Assembly (NCBI GenBank): GCA_003223065.1
Contig: QHXU01000208.1
Span: 1-9,425 of the forward strand
DNA from: Acidobacteriota bacterium
Lineage (GTDB): Bacteria; Acidobacteriota; Terriglobia; Bryobacterales; Bryobacteraceae
DNA length: 9,425 nucleotides
Direction: 5' to 3'
Position 1 is the stretch's first letter; each line of letters begins with the position of its first letter. Below the pieces are notes generated by a model, which searched no databases, had not been told where the DNA came from, and worked only from the letters and a program-made list of their open reading frames with translations. A program made the position numbers and the translations under genes. Below, in pieces: positions 1 to 6,564 of the stretch.

Positions 1-777
1 ATGAAATCCGCGCCTTCGTTCGACAGCAAAAGGAAGCTGGCGCGGATCTGATCAAGATCTTCGCCTCAGGCGGTATGCTCCAGGGCGGGATGACGCTTTC
101 ACAGGCGCAGCTGAATGCGGCCTGTGATGAAGCAAGGAAACAGGGTCTGCGGACCCTGGTGCATGCCTACAGAGACGCCGTGCGCGCGGCCACGCTTGCC
201 GGGTGCACGCAAATAGAGCATGGCCTGGGCGCGTCGGACGATGACTTGAAACTGATGGCCGAAAAGGGGACCTATTTTGATCCGCAGGACGGGCTGCTGA
301 TTGAAACCTATCTGGGAAACAAGGACAAGTACCTTGGTACACCCTTTTTCAACGAGGAGACCTTTGCCGGTTTGGCGAAAGCCCTGCCGTTGCACCACGA
401 ACTGATGCGTCGGGCGGTTAGCATTCCGGGCCTCAAGATAGTGTTCGGCACGGACGCGGCGCCCGGTTCACACGGTCTCAATGCCGAGGAGTTCATTCAC
501 CGCGTGCGCGACGGCATCCTTCCGATGACAGCGATCGTTTCGGCCAACTCAGTGGCGGCGGAAGCGCTTGGCATGGTCGATCAGCTCGGCGCGATTGTGC
601 CAGGCCTGCAGTTTCATCACAAAGGCAACGCGCCGGACGGCCGTGATGTCTTTCGACGGCGATCCGTTGAAAGACATCACGGCCGTCCGGCGCGTTGCCT
701 TTGTGATGAAAGGCGGCATCGTTTACAAGAATGCCGCTCGCCGCTCAATTGCTGGTTATGGTGGAGTCCGGCCTTAA
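1..777 (+). pseudogene. Metal-dependent amidohydrolase, 5'-partial, frameshifted by an inverted duplication
   Basis: This is the C-terminal part of an imidazolonepropionase/prolidase-like amidohydrolase, a TIM-barrel hydrolase of cyclic amides or peptides; the substrate cannot be told. The reading frame enters at base 3. Expected metal ligands are present: the bridging Lys in the 'DLIKIFASGG' strand (54-56), His in 'VHAY' (162-164), His in 'IEHG' (219-221) and Asp in 'FGTDA' (453-455). The family's closing beta-sandwich normally reads G-x-I-x-P-G-x-x-A-D-[ILV]-[IV]-A-x-D-G-[DN]-P-L. Here the frame holds through 'GAIVPGLQ' (ending 611), is then replaced by unrelated sequence, and 'DGDPLKDITAVRRVAFVMKGG' resumes at 655 in another frame, ending at the TAA at 775-777. 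If translated without correction, the upstream frame would run on to a stop at 873-875 with a non-homologous Arg/Cys-rich tail. The catalytic barrel is intact, but one conserved strand is lost and the C-terminus scrambled, so the product is probably unstable. A sequencing or assembly artefact is the main alternative. Confidence 0.82.
612..711. repeat. Long near-perfect inverted repeat (hairpin) inside the amidohydrolase gene
   Basis: Bases 612-654 are the exact reverse complement of 669-711, a 43-bp stem with no mismatch. Inside it, 655/668 is a G-T mismatch, then 656-659 (ACGG) pairs with 664-667 (CCGT) around a four-base loop, CGAT (660-663). The whole structure is a 100-base quasi-palindrome. 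Pairing stops abruptly outside it (611 G opposite 712 G). The right arm encodes the family-typical stretch KDITAVRRVAFVMK. The left arm has no counterpart in the family at that place, so the left arm is the copy. As RNA this would fold into a very stable stem in the middle of the message. Confidence 0.95.
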
Positions 778-1052
778 TGGGATTGCTTAACGGCTACTTC
801 AGGTCGGCAAGAACGGCCGCAACTGTCTCATACTCGGCCGCGCCGCAAAGTGGAAGATCGGAAAACGGACGTTAAGGGAGTTGCTAGATTGAGACACGCG
901 TCGGAGATCACCGGCCACCACGCGCAGCAGCAAGTTGTGAGCAAGAACGATGGCGTTACGGGCTTCCGACCGTTGCGAACCGTCCTTAACCGCACGTTGG
1001 AGCGGCGGACTTTCAGCTCAGGACACTCGGTGAATGAGTGTAGAATATTGGC
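778..1052. other. Intergenic region, no gene recognised
   Basis: This stretch lies between the end of the native amidohydrolase frame and the phosphodiesterase. Short open frames occur on both strands, but none resembles a known protein or has a ribosome-binding site. A weak stem (CGGCCG at 814-819 and 835-840, 15-base loop) lies about 37 bases past the amidohydrolase stop. It lacks a T-tract, so it is not called as a terminator. Confidence 0.5.
1041..1046 (+). promoter_or_regulatory. Possible -10 element upstream of the phosphodiesterase
   Basis: TAGAAT matches the TATAAT consensus at five of six positions and lies just before the coding region. No good -35 hexamer sits 16-18 bases upstream; the bases there read TCAGGA. 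Transcription from here would begin near 1053, so the message would have almost no leader if the TTG at 1053 is used, or about 18 bases if the GTG at 1071 is used. Confidence 0.25.
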
Positions 1053-2384
1053 TTGATTGCAATCCACAAAGTGGTAAGGTTCTTATGCGCCACCGTTCTG
1101 ATGGCCTCAATCATCGGTCCCGCGGCGCAGGTCCAGCCGGCCCACCGCACAGTCGTCGTGATCAGCCTCGACGGATTTCCAGCCTACGCCTTGGAGGACC
1201 CCAAAACCCCGGTCCCCACGTTGCGCAGGCTAATCATTCAAGGCGCCATGGCCCGCCGCATGATTACCGTCAACCCGACTGTGACCTGGCCCAACCATAC
1301 GGCCATTGTCACCGGCGTCGGCGCCTCCCGCCATGGGCTGATCGTCAATGGCGCTCTAACCCGTACCGGCGCATGGCCGCCAATAAAGGTCGAGCCTTGG
1401 CTTCCCAAGGAAAAGATGGTCCATGCTCCGACGGTCTACGACTTGGCCTACCGTGCGGGGCTAACCACAGCGCAGGTAGACTGGGTAGCCATCAAGAGCG
1501 CGCCTACGATTACCTGGGAGTTCCCCGAAGTACCCGCTGCCGATGGAGCGATTGAACGGGAGATGGTCGCTCGTGGCTTGCTGGATAACGATTCGATCCA
1601 GCAATTCGGCAAACTGAACATCCTCCGCCGGGATGAGATCTGGACCGACGCAGCTATCGACATTATCCGTGAACACAAGCCCAACCTACTGCTGTTCCAC
1701 CTGCTCTCGCTCGATTCCGTGCACCATACTTATGGTCCAGGCAGTCTCGCCGCGACCGCCGCAATGGCATTTCTCGATGGCTGCGTGGCCCGCCTTCTCG
1801 ATGCGGTCCGCTCCGCGGGGCTGGAAAATCAAACGACGCTGATCGTGGTGTCCGATCACGGCTTCAAACAGGTGAAAAATCAGATCAACATCAACGCCGC
1901 CATTGCGGAGGCCGGGCTGTCCGGCAAGGCGTACGCACTTCCCGAGGGGGGATTCGCGTTGATATACGTCAAGCCGGAGGACGCCCCTGAAACGGTTAAG
2001 GCTCTGCATAATACACTCGCGTCCATTGAGGGCGTCGAGGTTGCCGGTCCGGAACGCTATGCCGCCCTGGGATTGCCCGACCCCGCAAAAGATCAACAGA
2101 TGGCGGATCTATTTCTGTTCGCCAAACCAGGATTTTCCTTTGCCGCAACCAAGGGCGGCGCGGTCAGTGTACAGGTAGTCTCCACGTCCGGATCTCATGG
2201 ATACGTGAACTCCGATCCGGAAATGGATGCGATCTTCATCGCCAGCGGAGCGGGTATCCGCGCGAATTATGTTACCGAGCGCGTTCGCAATACGGACGTT
2301 GCGCCCACGATTGCCGCGCTGCTCGGACTCCGGATGCCTACCGACATCCAGGGCCGCGTAATCTCTGAAATCCTGTTGAAATAA
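1053..2384 (+). CDS. Secreted type I phosphodiesterase / nucleotide pyrophosphatase (ENPP-like)
   Basis: This 443-residue enzyme belongs to the alkaline phosphatase superfamily. It is predicted to hydrolyse phosphodiester or pyrophosphate bonds outside the cytoplasm using two metal ions, probably zinc. Counting from the TTG at 1053, the site is complete: Asp40 in 'SLDGF', nucleophile Thr78 in 'PTVTWPNH' with Asn81, Asp221 and His225 in 'LDSVHHTYGP', Asp268-His269 in 'VVSDHGF', and His382 in 'GSHGYVN'. 'TDVAPTIAALLGL' near the C-terminus is typical of the family. Residues 9-26 form a hydrophobic signal-peptide-like segment with a possible cleavage after 'GPAA'. The start is uncertain: TTG at 1053 and GTG at 1071 both give a signal peptide, and neither has a clear Shine-Dalgarno sequence. 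The length is normal for bacterial members. The substrate (nucleotide, lipid headgroup or other diester) cannot be read from the sequence. It appears to be a single-gene unit. Confidence 0.88.
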   Translation: MIAIHKVVRFLCATVLMASIIGPAAQVQPAHRTVVVISLDGFPAYALEDPKTPVPTLRRLIIQGAMARRMITVNPTVTWPNHTAIVTGVGASRHGLIVNGALTRTGAWPPIKVEPWLPKEKMVHAPTVYDLAYRAGLTTAQVDWVAIKSAPTITWEFPEVPAADGAIEREMVARGLLDNDSIQQFGKLNILRRDEIWTDAAIDIIREHKPNLLLFHLLSLDSVHHTYGPGSLAATAAMAFLDGCVARLLDAVRSAGLENQTTLIVVSDHGFKQVKNQININAAIAEAGLSGKAYALPEGGFALIYVKPEDAPETVKALHNTLASIEGVEVAGPERYAALGLPDPAKDQQMADLFLFAKPGFSFAATKGGAVSVQVVSTSGSHGYVNSDPEMDAIFIASGAGIRANYVTERVRNTDVAPTIAALLGLRMPTDIQGRVISEILLK

Positions 2385-2615
2385 ACAGCCGCCCGTCGCT
2401 GGGACCTATTCGCGAGCGATGGTCAGAAGACCGTCTCAGGCTCATTTGCAGGTTGCGCCCCGGCGCCGCCGAAGAGTGGTGCCAAAGTCGCGGCTGGAAG
2501 CCGAAACGCTGCGATTATTGAACTGTGCATGGTTGAAGACATTGAAAGCGTCGGCGCGGAACGTTAGAAGGGCTGATCGCCGTGGCGGTTCCAGCCCGGA
2601 AAGCACGTCCCATGT
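2385..2615. other. Intergenic region, no gene recognised
   Basis: This lies between the phosphodiesterase stop and the control region of the first PadR gene. It contains a short open frame (2419-2628, 69 codons) that is rich in Arg, has no ribosome-binding site and resembles nothing known; it is considered spurious. No stem followed by a T-tract was found after the phosphodiesterase. Confidence 0.5.
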
Positions 2616-2631
2616 TTGTCATATCTGACAA
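2616..2631. promoter_or_regulatory. Candidate operator palindrome upstream of PadR 1
   Basis: TTGTCA-TATC-TGACAA is a perfect 6-4-6 inverted repeat, about 50 bases before the PadR start codon. PadR-family repressors bind dyad-symmetric sites near their own promoters, so autoregulation is plausible. The site lies upstream of the likely -35 position. A TTGTC/GACAA pentamer pair also occurs, in inverted order and with wider spacing, at the second PadR promoter (6161-6183). The function is inferred only. Confidence 0.35.
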
Positions 2632-2663
2632 CCGCCTGCACCTACCGCCGGGCGATGGCATTC

Positions 2664-2669
2664 TATAGT
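2664..2669 (+). promoter_or_regulatory. Probable -10 element of the PadR 1 / permease 1 operon
   Basis: TATAGT ends 14 bases before the PadR ATG at 2684. Transcription would begin near 2676, leaving a leader of about 8 bases with no room for a Shine-Dalgarno sequence, so the PadR message is probably leaderless. The -35 region (2641-2646, CCTACC) is poor, which suggests a weak or activated promoter. Imperfect dyads (TAGT at 2666-2669 with ACTA at 2676-2679; GTAG at 2668-2671 with CTAC at 2677-2680) overlap the -10 and the start site and could be an additional repressor contact. Confidence 0.4.
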
Positions 2670-2683
2670 AGACTGACTACACA

Positions 2684-3040
2684 ATGATTCAAAAGCCGGC
2701 CACCCGCGTAGAGTTTCTTCAAGGTACTCTCGATCTCCTGATCCTTCGCACACTGCTCGCTGGAGCTTCCCACGGGCACGCGATCGCCAAGCACATTCAA
2801 AGGACATCAGAAGATCTGCTCCAAGTGGAGACTGGATCTCTGTATCCGGCGCTGCACCGCTTGGAGGCGAAAGGGTGGATTTCGGCATCCTGGGAACTGT
2901 CCGACAAGGGCAAGAGGGCAAAATGCTATCACCTCACGGCCCTGGGGCGGAAAAAGCTCGTAACCGAGCAATCGAAATGGAAGGCGTTCGCGCGGGCGAT
3001 GGGCTTGATCTTGAATCCGGTAATCGAGGAGGGACAATGA
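2684..3040 (+). CDS. PadR-family transcriptional repressor (module 1)
   Basis: This 118-residue winged helix-turn-helix protein is typical of the short PadR regulators paired with ADOP permeases. Visible parts are the first helix 'GTLDLLILRTL' (14-24), 'HGHAIAKHI' (30-38), the recognition helix region 'VETGSLYPALHRLEAKGWI' (48-66), and the wing 'SWELSDKGKRAKCYHLTALGRKKL' with its basic tip (69-92). A short C-terminal helix that normally mediates dimerisation follows, around residues 93-110. It probably represses its own operon and thereby the downstream permease. The ATG at 2684 is chosen because it lies just after a -10-like element and gives the usual N-terminus. No ribosome-binding site precedes it. 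The TGA overlaps the permease start in an ATGA, which indicates translational coupling. The inducing signal is unknown. Confidence 0.93.
   Translation: MIQKPATRVEFLQGTLDLLILRTLLAGASHGHAIAKHIQRTSEDLLQVETGSLYPALHRLEAKGWISASWELSDKGKRAKCYHLTALGRKKLVTEQSKWKAFARAMGLILNPVIEEGQ
3027..3032 (+). promoter_or_regulatory. Ribosome-binding site that fixes the permease 1 start
   Basis: AGGAGG lies four bases before the ATG at 3037 and within the last PadR codons. It decides in favour of 3037 over an in-frame ATG at 2875, which would place 54 non-homologous residues in front of the usual ADOP N-terminus and would lie inside the PadR gene. Confidence 0.8.
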
Positions 3041-5796
3041 ACTCGTTCTTTCGCAAGCTGAGCTGGCTGGCGCAGAGGCGCCGCAAAGACGACGAATTGC
3101 GTGAGGAGCTGCAGTTTCATCTGGATGCGGAAGCCGAGCAGCAGGGTCTACCAGAGCAGGAAGCCCGTTACGCAGCGCGGCGAGAGCTTGGAAACCTCAC
3201 GCGTTTGCGGGAAGAAACGCGATCGGCGTGGGGATGGACGACGCTGGAGCAATTCGCGCAGGACTTGCGGTACGCCTTTCGGACCATGGGCGCGAATAAA
3301 CTGTTTTCTCTGCTCGCGATCCTCTCCCTGGCGCTCGGCATCGGAGCGAACACCGCGATCTATAGCTTCATGGACGCGATTCTGCTGCGGTCGCTGCCGG
3401 TATCGGATCCCGGGTCTCTGGCATTGATGAACTGGCGCGCGAAGCAGGTCCGCTGGGGCACTTTCGTGCTGCACTCGATTAATGGCGGCTGGTACGACGA
3501 CCCGGATGGGGGCGCCACATCGGGCATCTTTCCCTTTCCCGCGTTCGAATTGTTTCAGAAGGCCGACTCTGCGTTTTCGGCCGTGTTCGCATACCGGCGG
3601 GCGCGACGTTTAAATGTAGCCGTCAAGGGGCAGGCCTACCTTGCCAGCGCCGAATATGTTTCGGGCGATTATTTTCGCGGTCTGGCGGTTCCTCCGGACG
3701 CTGGGCGCTTAATTATTCCCGACGACGACCGGGTGGGTGCGCCACCGGTAGCCGTGGTCAGCTTCGCGTTCAGCCAAAGAAGTTTCGGAGGGCCGGCCAA
3801 CGCCGCGGGTCAGTCGGTTCTCATCAACAACGTTCCGTTCGTGATTGCCGGAGTGACGCCGCCGGGGTTTTTCGGGGTCGATCCGGCGGCCGCTCCGGAT
3901 GTCTTTCTTCCGTTGCATTTGGACCTGTTGGTGGAGTCTGCAAGCCAATACGGCACCAAAGCGGAAGAGTATCTCGATAAGAATTTTTACTGGATTGAAG
4001 TGATGGGGCGGCTGCGTCCGGGCGTGAGCTTGACGCAAGCCCAGGCGACGCTCGCGCCGGCGTTCGCGAACTGGGTCGCCGGCACGGCCAGCACGGACGT
4101 CGAGCGCGCGAATCTCCCGTGGCTGGTGCTGAAGCCTGGGGCCGCGGGGCTCGAAAGCCTGCGGCGGCGATATTCCAGGCCGCTTTACGTGCTGATGGCG
4201 CTGGTGGGATTGATTCTCGCCATCGCGTGCGCCAACGTCGCCAGTCTGCTGCTGGCGCGCGCCGCGGCGAGAAGACGTGAAATAGCCCTGCGCTTGAGCG
4301 TGGGCGCCGGCCGGTTTCGCGTGGTGCGGCAGCTTCTCACCGAGAGCGTGCTATTGGCTTCGCTGGGCGGAGTCGTGGGCATCGGGTTCGCGGTCTGGGG
4401 AATGCGTTTCCTGACTCTGCTCCTGGCGAACGGGAATGCAGATTTCACATTGCACGCCGAGTTGAACTGGCACGTGCTAGGCGTGGCAGTCGCGCTCTCG
4501 CTTCTGACGGGAGTGCTATTCGGGCTAGCTCCAGCGGTGCAGGCGACGCGCTTGGACGTTATCTCGGCGATGAAGGAAACCCGAGCCGGGCAGCAGGCCG
4601 CACGGCATCCTTCGTGGCGCATCAGCTTGAGCCATGTCCTGGTCGTGGGGCAAATCGCGATCTCGCTGCTGATGCTGGTCGCGGCGGCACTCTTTGTGCG
4701 GACGCTGACCAATCTGCAATCGATCGACGTAGGGTTCAACCGCGAAAACCTGCTGCTCTTCAATCTGAATGCACACCAGGCGGGGCGCCAGTCTGCCGAA
4801 ATTGCCGGCTTCTACGGCGATTTGTTGAAACAGTTCAAAAGCATCCCCGGTGTGCGGGAGGCGAGCCTGTCGAATCATTCCCTGATCAACGCCGGATTCG
4901 GCCTGGGCCATTCGATCCCCGGCAAAAAGCCGAATCCTGCAGACCGGATGCTCGTTATCGGTCCTTCGTTTTTCAAAACGATGCAGATTCCAATGGTCGC
5001 CGGCCGCGAAATCGATGAGCGCGACCTGCCCGGCTCGCAGCCGGTCGCGGTCATCAGCGAGCAGTTCGCGAAGGTAAACTTCGGCAGTGAGAACCCTATC
5101 GGACGCCACGTTATTCTTTCGGGAAGGCGCGATCATCCTGAGACTTCGCGCGACTTGCTGATCGTCGGGATCGCGACGAATGCGCGCTATGGAGGCTTGA
5201 AACGCGAGGTTCCTCCGGTTTTGTACATCCCGTACAACCAAGGCTTCCCGCAACCGGAGGAGATGGTCTTCGAACTGCGCACTGCGGGCGATCCGCTGGC
5301 GTACGTCAACACCGTGCGGGAGATCGTCCGCCAGGCAGACACGCGCGTGCCACTCTCGAACGTTAGAACGCAAGTAGCGGAAATCGATCAGACCATCAAC
5401 CAGGAGATCATCTTCGCCGAGCTGTGCACGGCCTTCGCGATCCTCGCGCTGGTGATCGCCTGTGTTGGTCTCTACGGGACTGTCTCCTATAACGTCGAAC
5501 GCCGCACCGGCGAAATCGGCATCCGCATGGCGCTCGGAGCTAAACGCGCTCGCGTTGTGCGCATGATTCTAGTTCAGGTCTTGGCGCTTGCGGCAGTCGG
5601 GCTAGTCATCGGCGTGTCCGTGGCTTTCGGCGCTTCGAAACTTGTGGCGTCCTTCCTCTTCGGAATGAAACCCAATGATCCGATTGCTATCACCGCGGCC
5701 GTGGTGATCCTGCTCGCCGCCGCCGCACTGGCTGGCTACGCTCCCGCGCGAAGAGCGTCGCGAATCGATCCGATGGTTGCGCTGCGCCACGAGTAG
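3037..5796 (+). CDS. ADOP-type duplicated ABC transporter permease (module 1)
   Basis: This 919-residue inner-membrane protein is built of two MacB/FtsX-like halves. The cytoplasmic prefix 'DELREELQFHLDAEAEQQG' (19-37) and 'DLRYAFRTM' (76-84) leads into the first membrane segment at about 89-112 with 'LSLALGIGANTAIYS'. A large extracytoplasmic MacB periplasmic-core domain follows (about 113-380), then three FtsX-type segments (about 383-405, 434-463, 477-500). The second half repeats this: segment at about 532-554, extracytoplasmic domain 555-790, segments at about 793-815, 844-866 and 880-902. Internal duplication is visible in 'REIALRLSVGAGRFRVVRQLL' (415-434) against 'GEIGIRMALGAKRARVVRMIL' (825-845), the coupling motif that contacts an ATPase in MacB/FtsX systems. 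The chain ends in the usual 'PARRASRIDPMVALRHE'. Eight segments and about 900 residues are normal for the family. No ATPase gene is adjacent. The substrate is unknown; efflux or peptide export is only inferred from MacB. Confidence 0.93.
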   Translation: MNSFFRKLSWLAQRRRKDDELREELQFHLDAEAEQQGLPEQEARYAARRELGNLTRLREETRSAWGWTTLEQFAQDLRYAFRTMGANKLFSLLAILSLALGIGANTAIYSFMDAILLRSLPVSDPGSLALMNWRAKQVRWGTFVLHSINGGWYDDPDGGATSGIFPFPAFELFQKADSAFSAVFAYRRARRLNVAVKGQAYLASAEYVSGDYFRGLAVPPDAGRLIIPDDDRVGAPPVAVVSFAFSQRSFGGPANAAGQSVLINNVPFVIAGVTPPGFFGVDPAAAPDVFLPLHLDLLVESASQYGTKAEEYLDKNFYWIEVMGRLRPGVSLTQAQATLAPAFANWVAGTASTDVERANLPWLVLKPGAAGLESLRRRYSRPLYVLMALVGLILAIACANVASLLLARAAARRREIALRLSVGAGRFRVVRQLLTESVLLASLGGVVGIGFAVWGMRFLTLLLANGNADFTLHAELNWHVLGVAVALSLLTGVLFGLAPAVQATRLDVISAMKETRAGQQAARHPSWRISLSHVLVVGQIAISLLMLVAAALFVRTLTNLQSIDVGFNRENLLLFNLNAHQAGRQSAEIAGFYGDLLKQFKSIPGVREASLSNHSLINAGFGLGHSIPGKKPNPADRMLVIGPSFFKTMQIPMVAGREIDERDLPGSQPVAVISEQFAKVNFGSENPIGRHVILSGRRDHPETSRDLLIVGIATNARYGGLKREVPPVLYIPYNQGFPQPEEMVFELRTAGDPLAYVNTVREIVRQADTRVPLSNVRTQVAEIDQTINQEIIFAELCTAFAILALVIACVGLYGTVSYNVERRTGEIGIRMALGAKRARVVRMILVQVLALAAVGLVIGVSVAFGASKLVASFLFGMKPNDPIAITAAVVILLAAAALAGYAPARRASRIDPMVALRHE

Positions 5797-6160
5797 TCGA
5801 TACCTCGATGATTGAAGCGACTATAGGTGTTAGTGGCAATCTGAAATTGGCCCGTCCTTAGTCCGCAAGAAAAATCAATCCGTCTCGCTATGCAATACCC
5901 TTCTCTCGGAAAACGAGGCGCTTGGCAGATTACAAAATTCCCGCGTGGGCCGCCGGTTCGGCCTCGACATGATCAAGGAAATTCCGTCTCTAATGGGGCG
6001 CGGGGACTCGGAAGCACGGAACTGGGGCTCAACTTCACCGCGAGGAGCAGGTGGTTGAGCCGTCACACCGGCGGCCAAAGTGCGCGTCCACCCGCAAGCG
6101 TAGGTTCGGGCGTTCGGAAAAATTTCATTCGGTCGAGCTAACCAAACGGAAACTCAGACG
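5797..6160. other. Intergenic region between the two modules, no gene recognised
   Basis: The stretch has no protein-like frame that can be supported. An 83-codon open frame (5890-6141) has no ribosome-binding site and no recognisable content. A short GGCCG/CGGCC stem (5948-5952 and 5959-5963) lacks a following T-tract and lies about 150 bases beyond the permease stop, so it is not called as a terminator. The distance suggests that module 2 is transcribed separately, from the promoter at its 3' end. Confidence 0.5.
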
Positions 6161-6183
6161 TCGACAATTATAACGATTGTCGA
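6161..6183. promoter_or_regulatory. Operator candidate: inverted repeat covering the -35 and spacer
   Basis: TCGACAAT-N7-ATTGTCGA is a perfect 8-7-8 inverted repeat. Its left arm contains the -35 hexamer and its right arm abuts the -10. A dimeric repressor bound here would directly block RNA polymerase, which fits autoregulation by the PadR protein encoded immediately downstream. The site is seen in the sequence; the bound protein is inferred. Confidence 0.6.
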
Positions 6184-6189
6184 TATAAT
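6161..6189 (+). promoter_or_regulatory. Sigma-70-type promoter of the PadR 2 / permease 2 operon
   Basis: TCGACA (6161-6166, five of six to TTGACA) and TATAAT (6184-6189, perfect) are separated by exactly 17 bases. Transcription would start near 6196, about 12 bases before the PadR ATG at 6208. The only purine run in that leader (AGG at 6202-6204) is too close to the ATG to serve as a normal ribosome-binding site, so translation is probably leaderless-like. Confidence 0.75.
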
Positions 6190-6207
6190 GACACTCGGTA
6201 CAGGCAA

Positions 6208-6552
6208 ATGGACGATCAAACCGATTCTCCGCTCCCGGGCGCGGTGTTCCACATTCTGATCGCGCTGGCCGATCGCGATCGCCACGGATATTCCATCATG
6301 CAGGATGTCGCCGCGCGAACCGGCGGCAAAGTGAAGCTCAGCCCCGGGACACTCTACAGCGCGATTCGGCGCATGCTTGAACAGGGCATGGTCGAGGAAC
6401 TTTCTGAAAGTCCCGATCCTTCGAGCACCGACGAACGCCGGCGCTACTACCGCATCACGCGGCTCGGCAAACACGCCGCCACGGCCGAAGTTGCGCGCCT
6501 GAGCGCTCTCGTAAAGCAAGCGCGCGCGGCGGGTCTGGCGCCGAACGCGTGA
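6208..6552 (+). CDS. PadR-family transcriptional repressor (module 2)
   Basis: This 114-residue winged helix-turn-helix protein differs clearly from the PadR of module 1 while keeping the fold: 'LPGAVFHILIALADRDRHGYSIMQDV' (9-34) for the first helices, 'LSPGTLYSAIRRMLEQGMVEEL' (44-65) for the recognition helix, and 'DERRRYYRITRLGKHAATAEVARL' (75-98) for the wing tip and dimer helix. 'SESPDPSSTDERRRYYRIT' (66-84) is a long, polar wing. It is expected to repress its own promoter and the permease gene 12 bases downstream. The ATG at 6208 is supported by the promoter just upstream and by normal family length. The effector is unknown. Confidence 0.92.
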   Translation: MDDQTDSPLPGAVFHILIALADRDRHGYSIMQDVAARTGGKVKLSPGTLYSAIRRMLEQGMVEELSESPDPSSTDERRRYYRITRLGKHAATAEVARLSALVKQARAAGLAPNA

Positions 6553-6554
6553 CC

Positions 6555-6560
6555 AGAGGA
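6555..6560 (+). promoter_or_regulatory. Ribosome-binding site supporting a GTG start for permease 2
   Basis: AGAGGA lies four bases before the GTG at 6565, in the gap after the PadR stop. No in-frame ATG follows until inside the conserved prefix ('DQMLAMF'), so the GTG is the best start. Confidence 0.6.
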
Positions 6561-6564
6561 AACC

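Noticed and set aside
612..711. Reading the long hairpin as an intrinsic terminator or an IS/REP element
   Set aside because: There is no T-tract after the stem, and the right arm is plainly the native amidohydrolase coding sequence, so the repeat is a local inverted copy rather than a terminator or inserted element.
1034..1555. 173-codon + strand frame starting with ATG at 1034
   Set aside because: It overlaps the phosphodiesterase in another frame. The phosphodiesterase has a complete active site, whereas this frame is Arg/Gly/Pro-rich without recognisable content.
2419..2628. 69-codon open frame upstream of PadR 1
   Set aside because: Arg-rich, without a ribosome-binding site, and running into the PadR control region.
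2875..3036. N-terminal extension of permease 1 from the ATG at 2875
   Set aside because: It lies inside the PadR gene in a different frame; the ADOP prefix begins at the ATG at 3037, which has a good ribosome-binding site and an ATGA overlap.
4185..4763. 192-codon open frame on the - strand
   Set aside because: It is a shadow of the FtsX-like region of permease 1, low in complexity (Ser/Thr/Arg), with no independent support.
4525..5373. Long open frame of 282 codons on the - strand, opposite permease 1
   Set aside because: It lies wholly within a well-supported permease gene in GC-rich DNA, where such antisense frames are common; its translation is Arg/Asp-rich and resembles no known family.
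5948..5963. GGCCG/CGGCC stem as a terminator for permease 1
   Set aside because: Only five base pairs, no T-tract, and about 150 bases past the stop codon.
5890..6141. 83-codon open frame between the modules
   Set aside because: It has no ribosome-binding site, no family resemblance and biased composition; judged to be chance.
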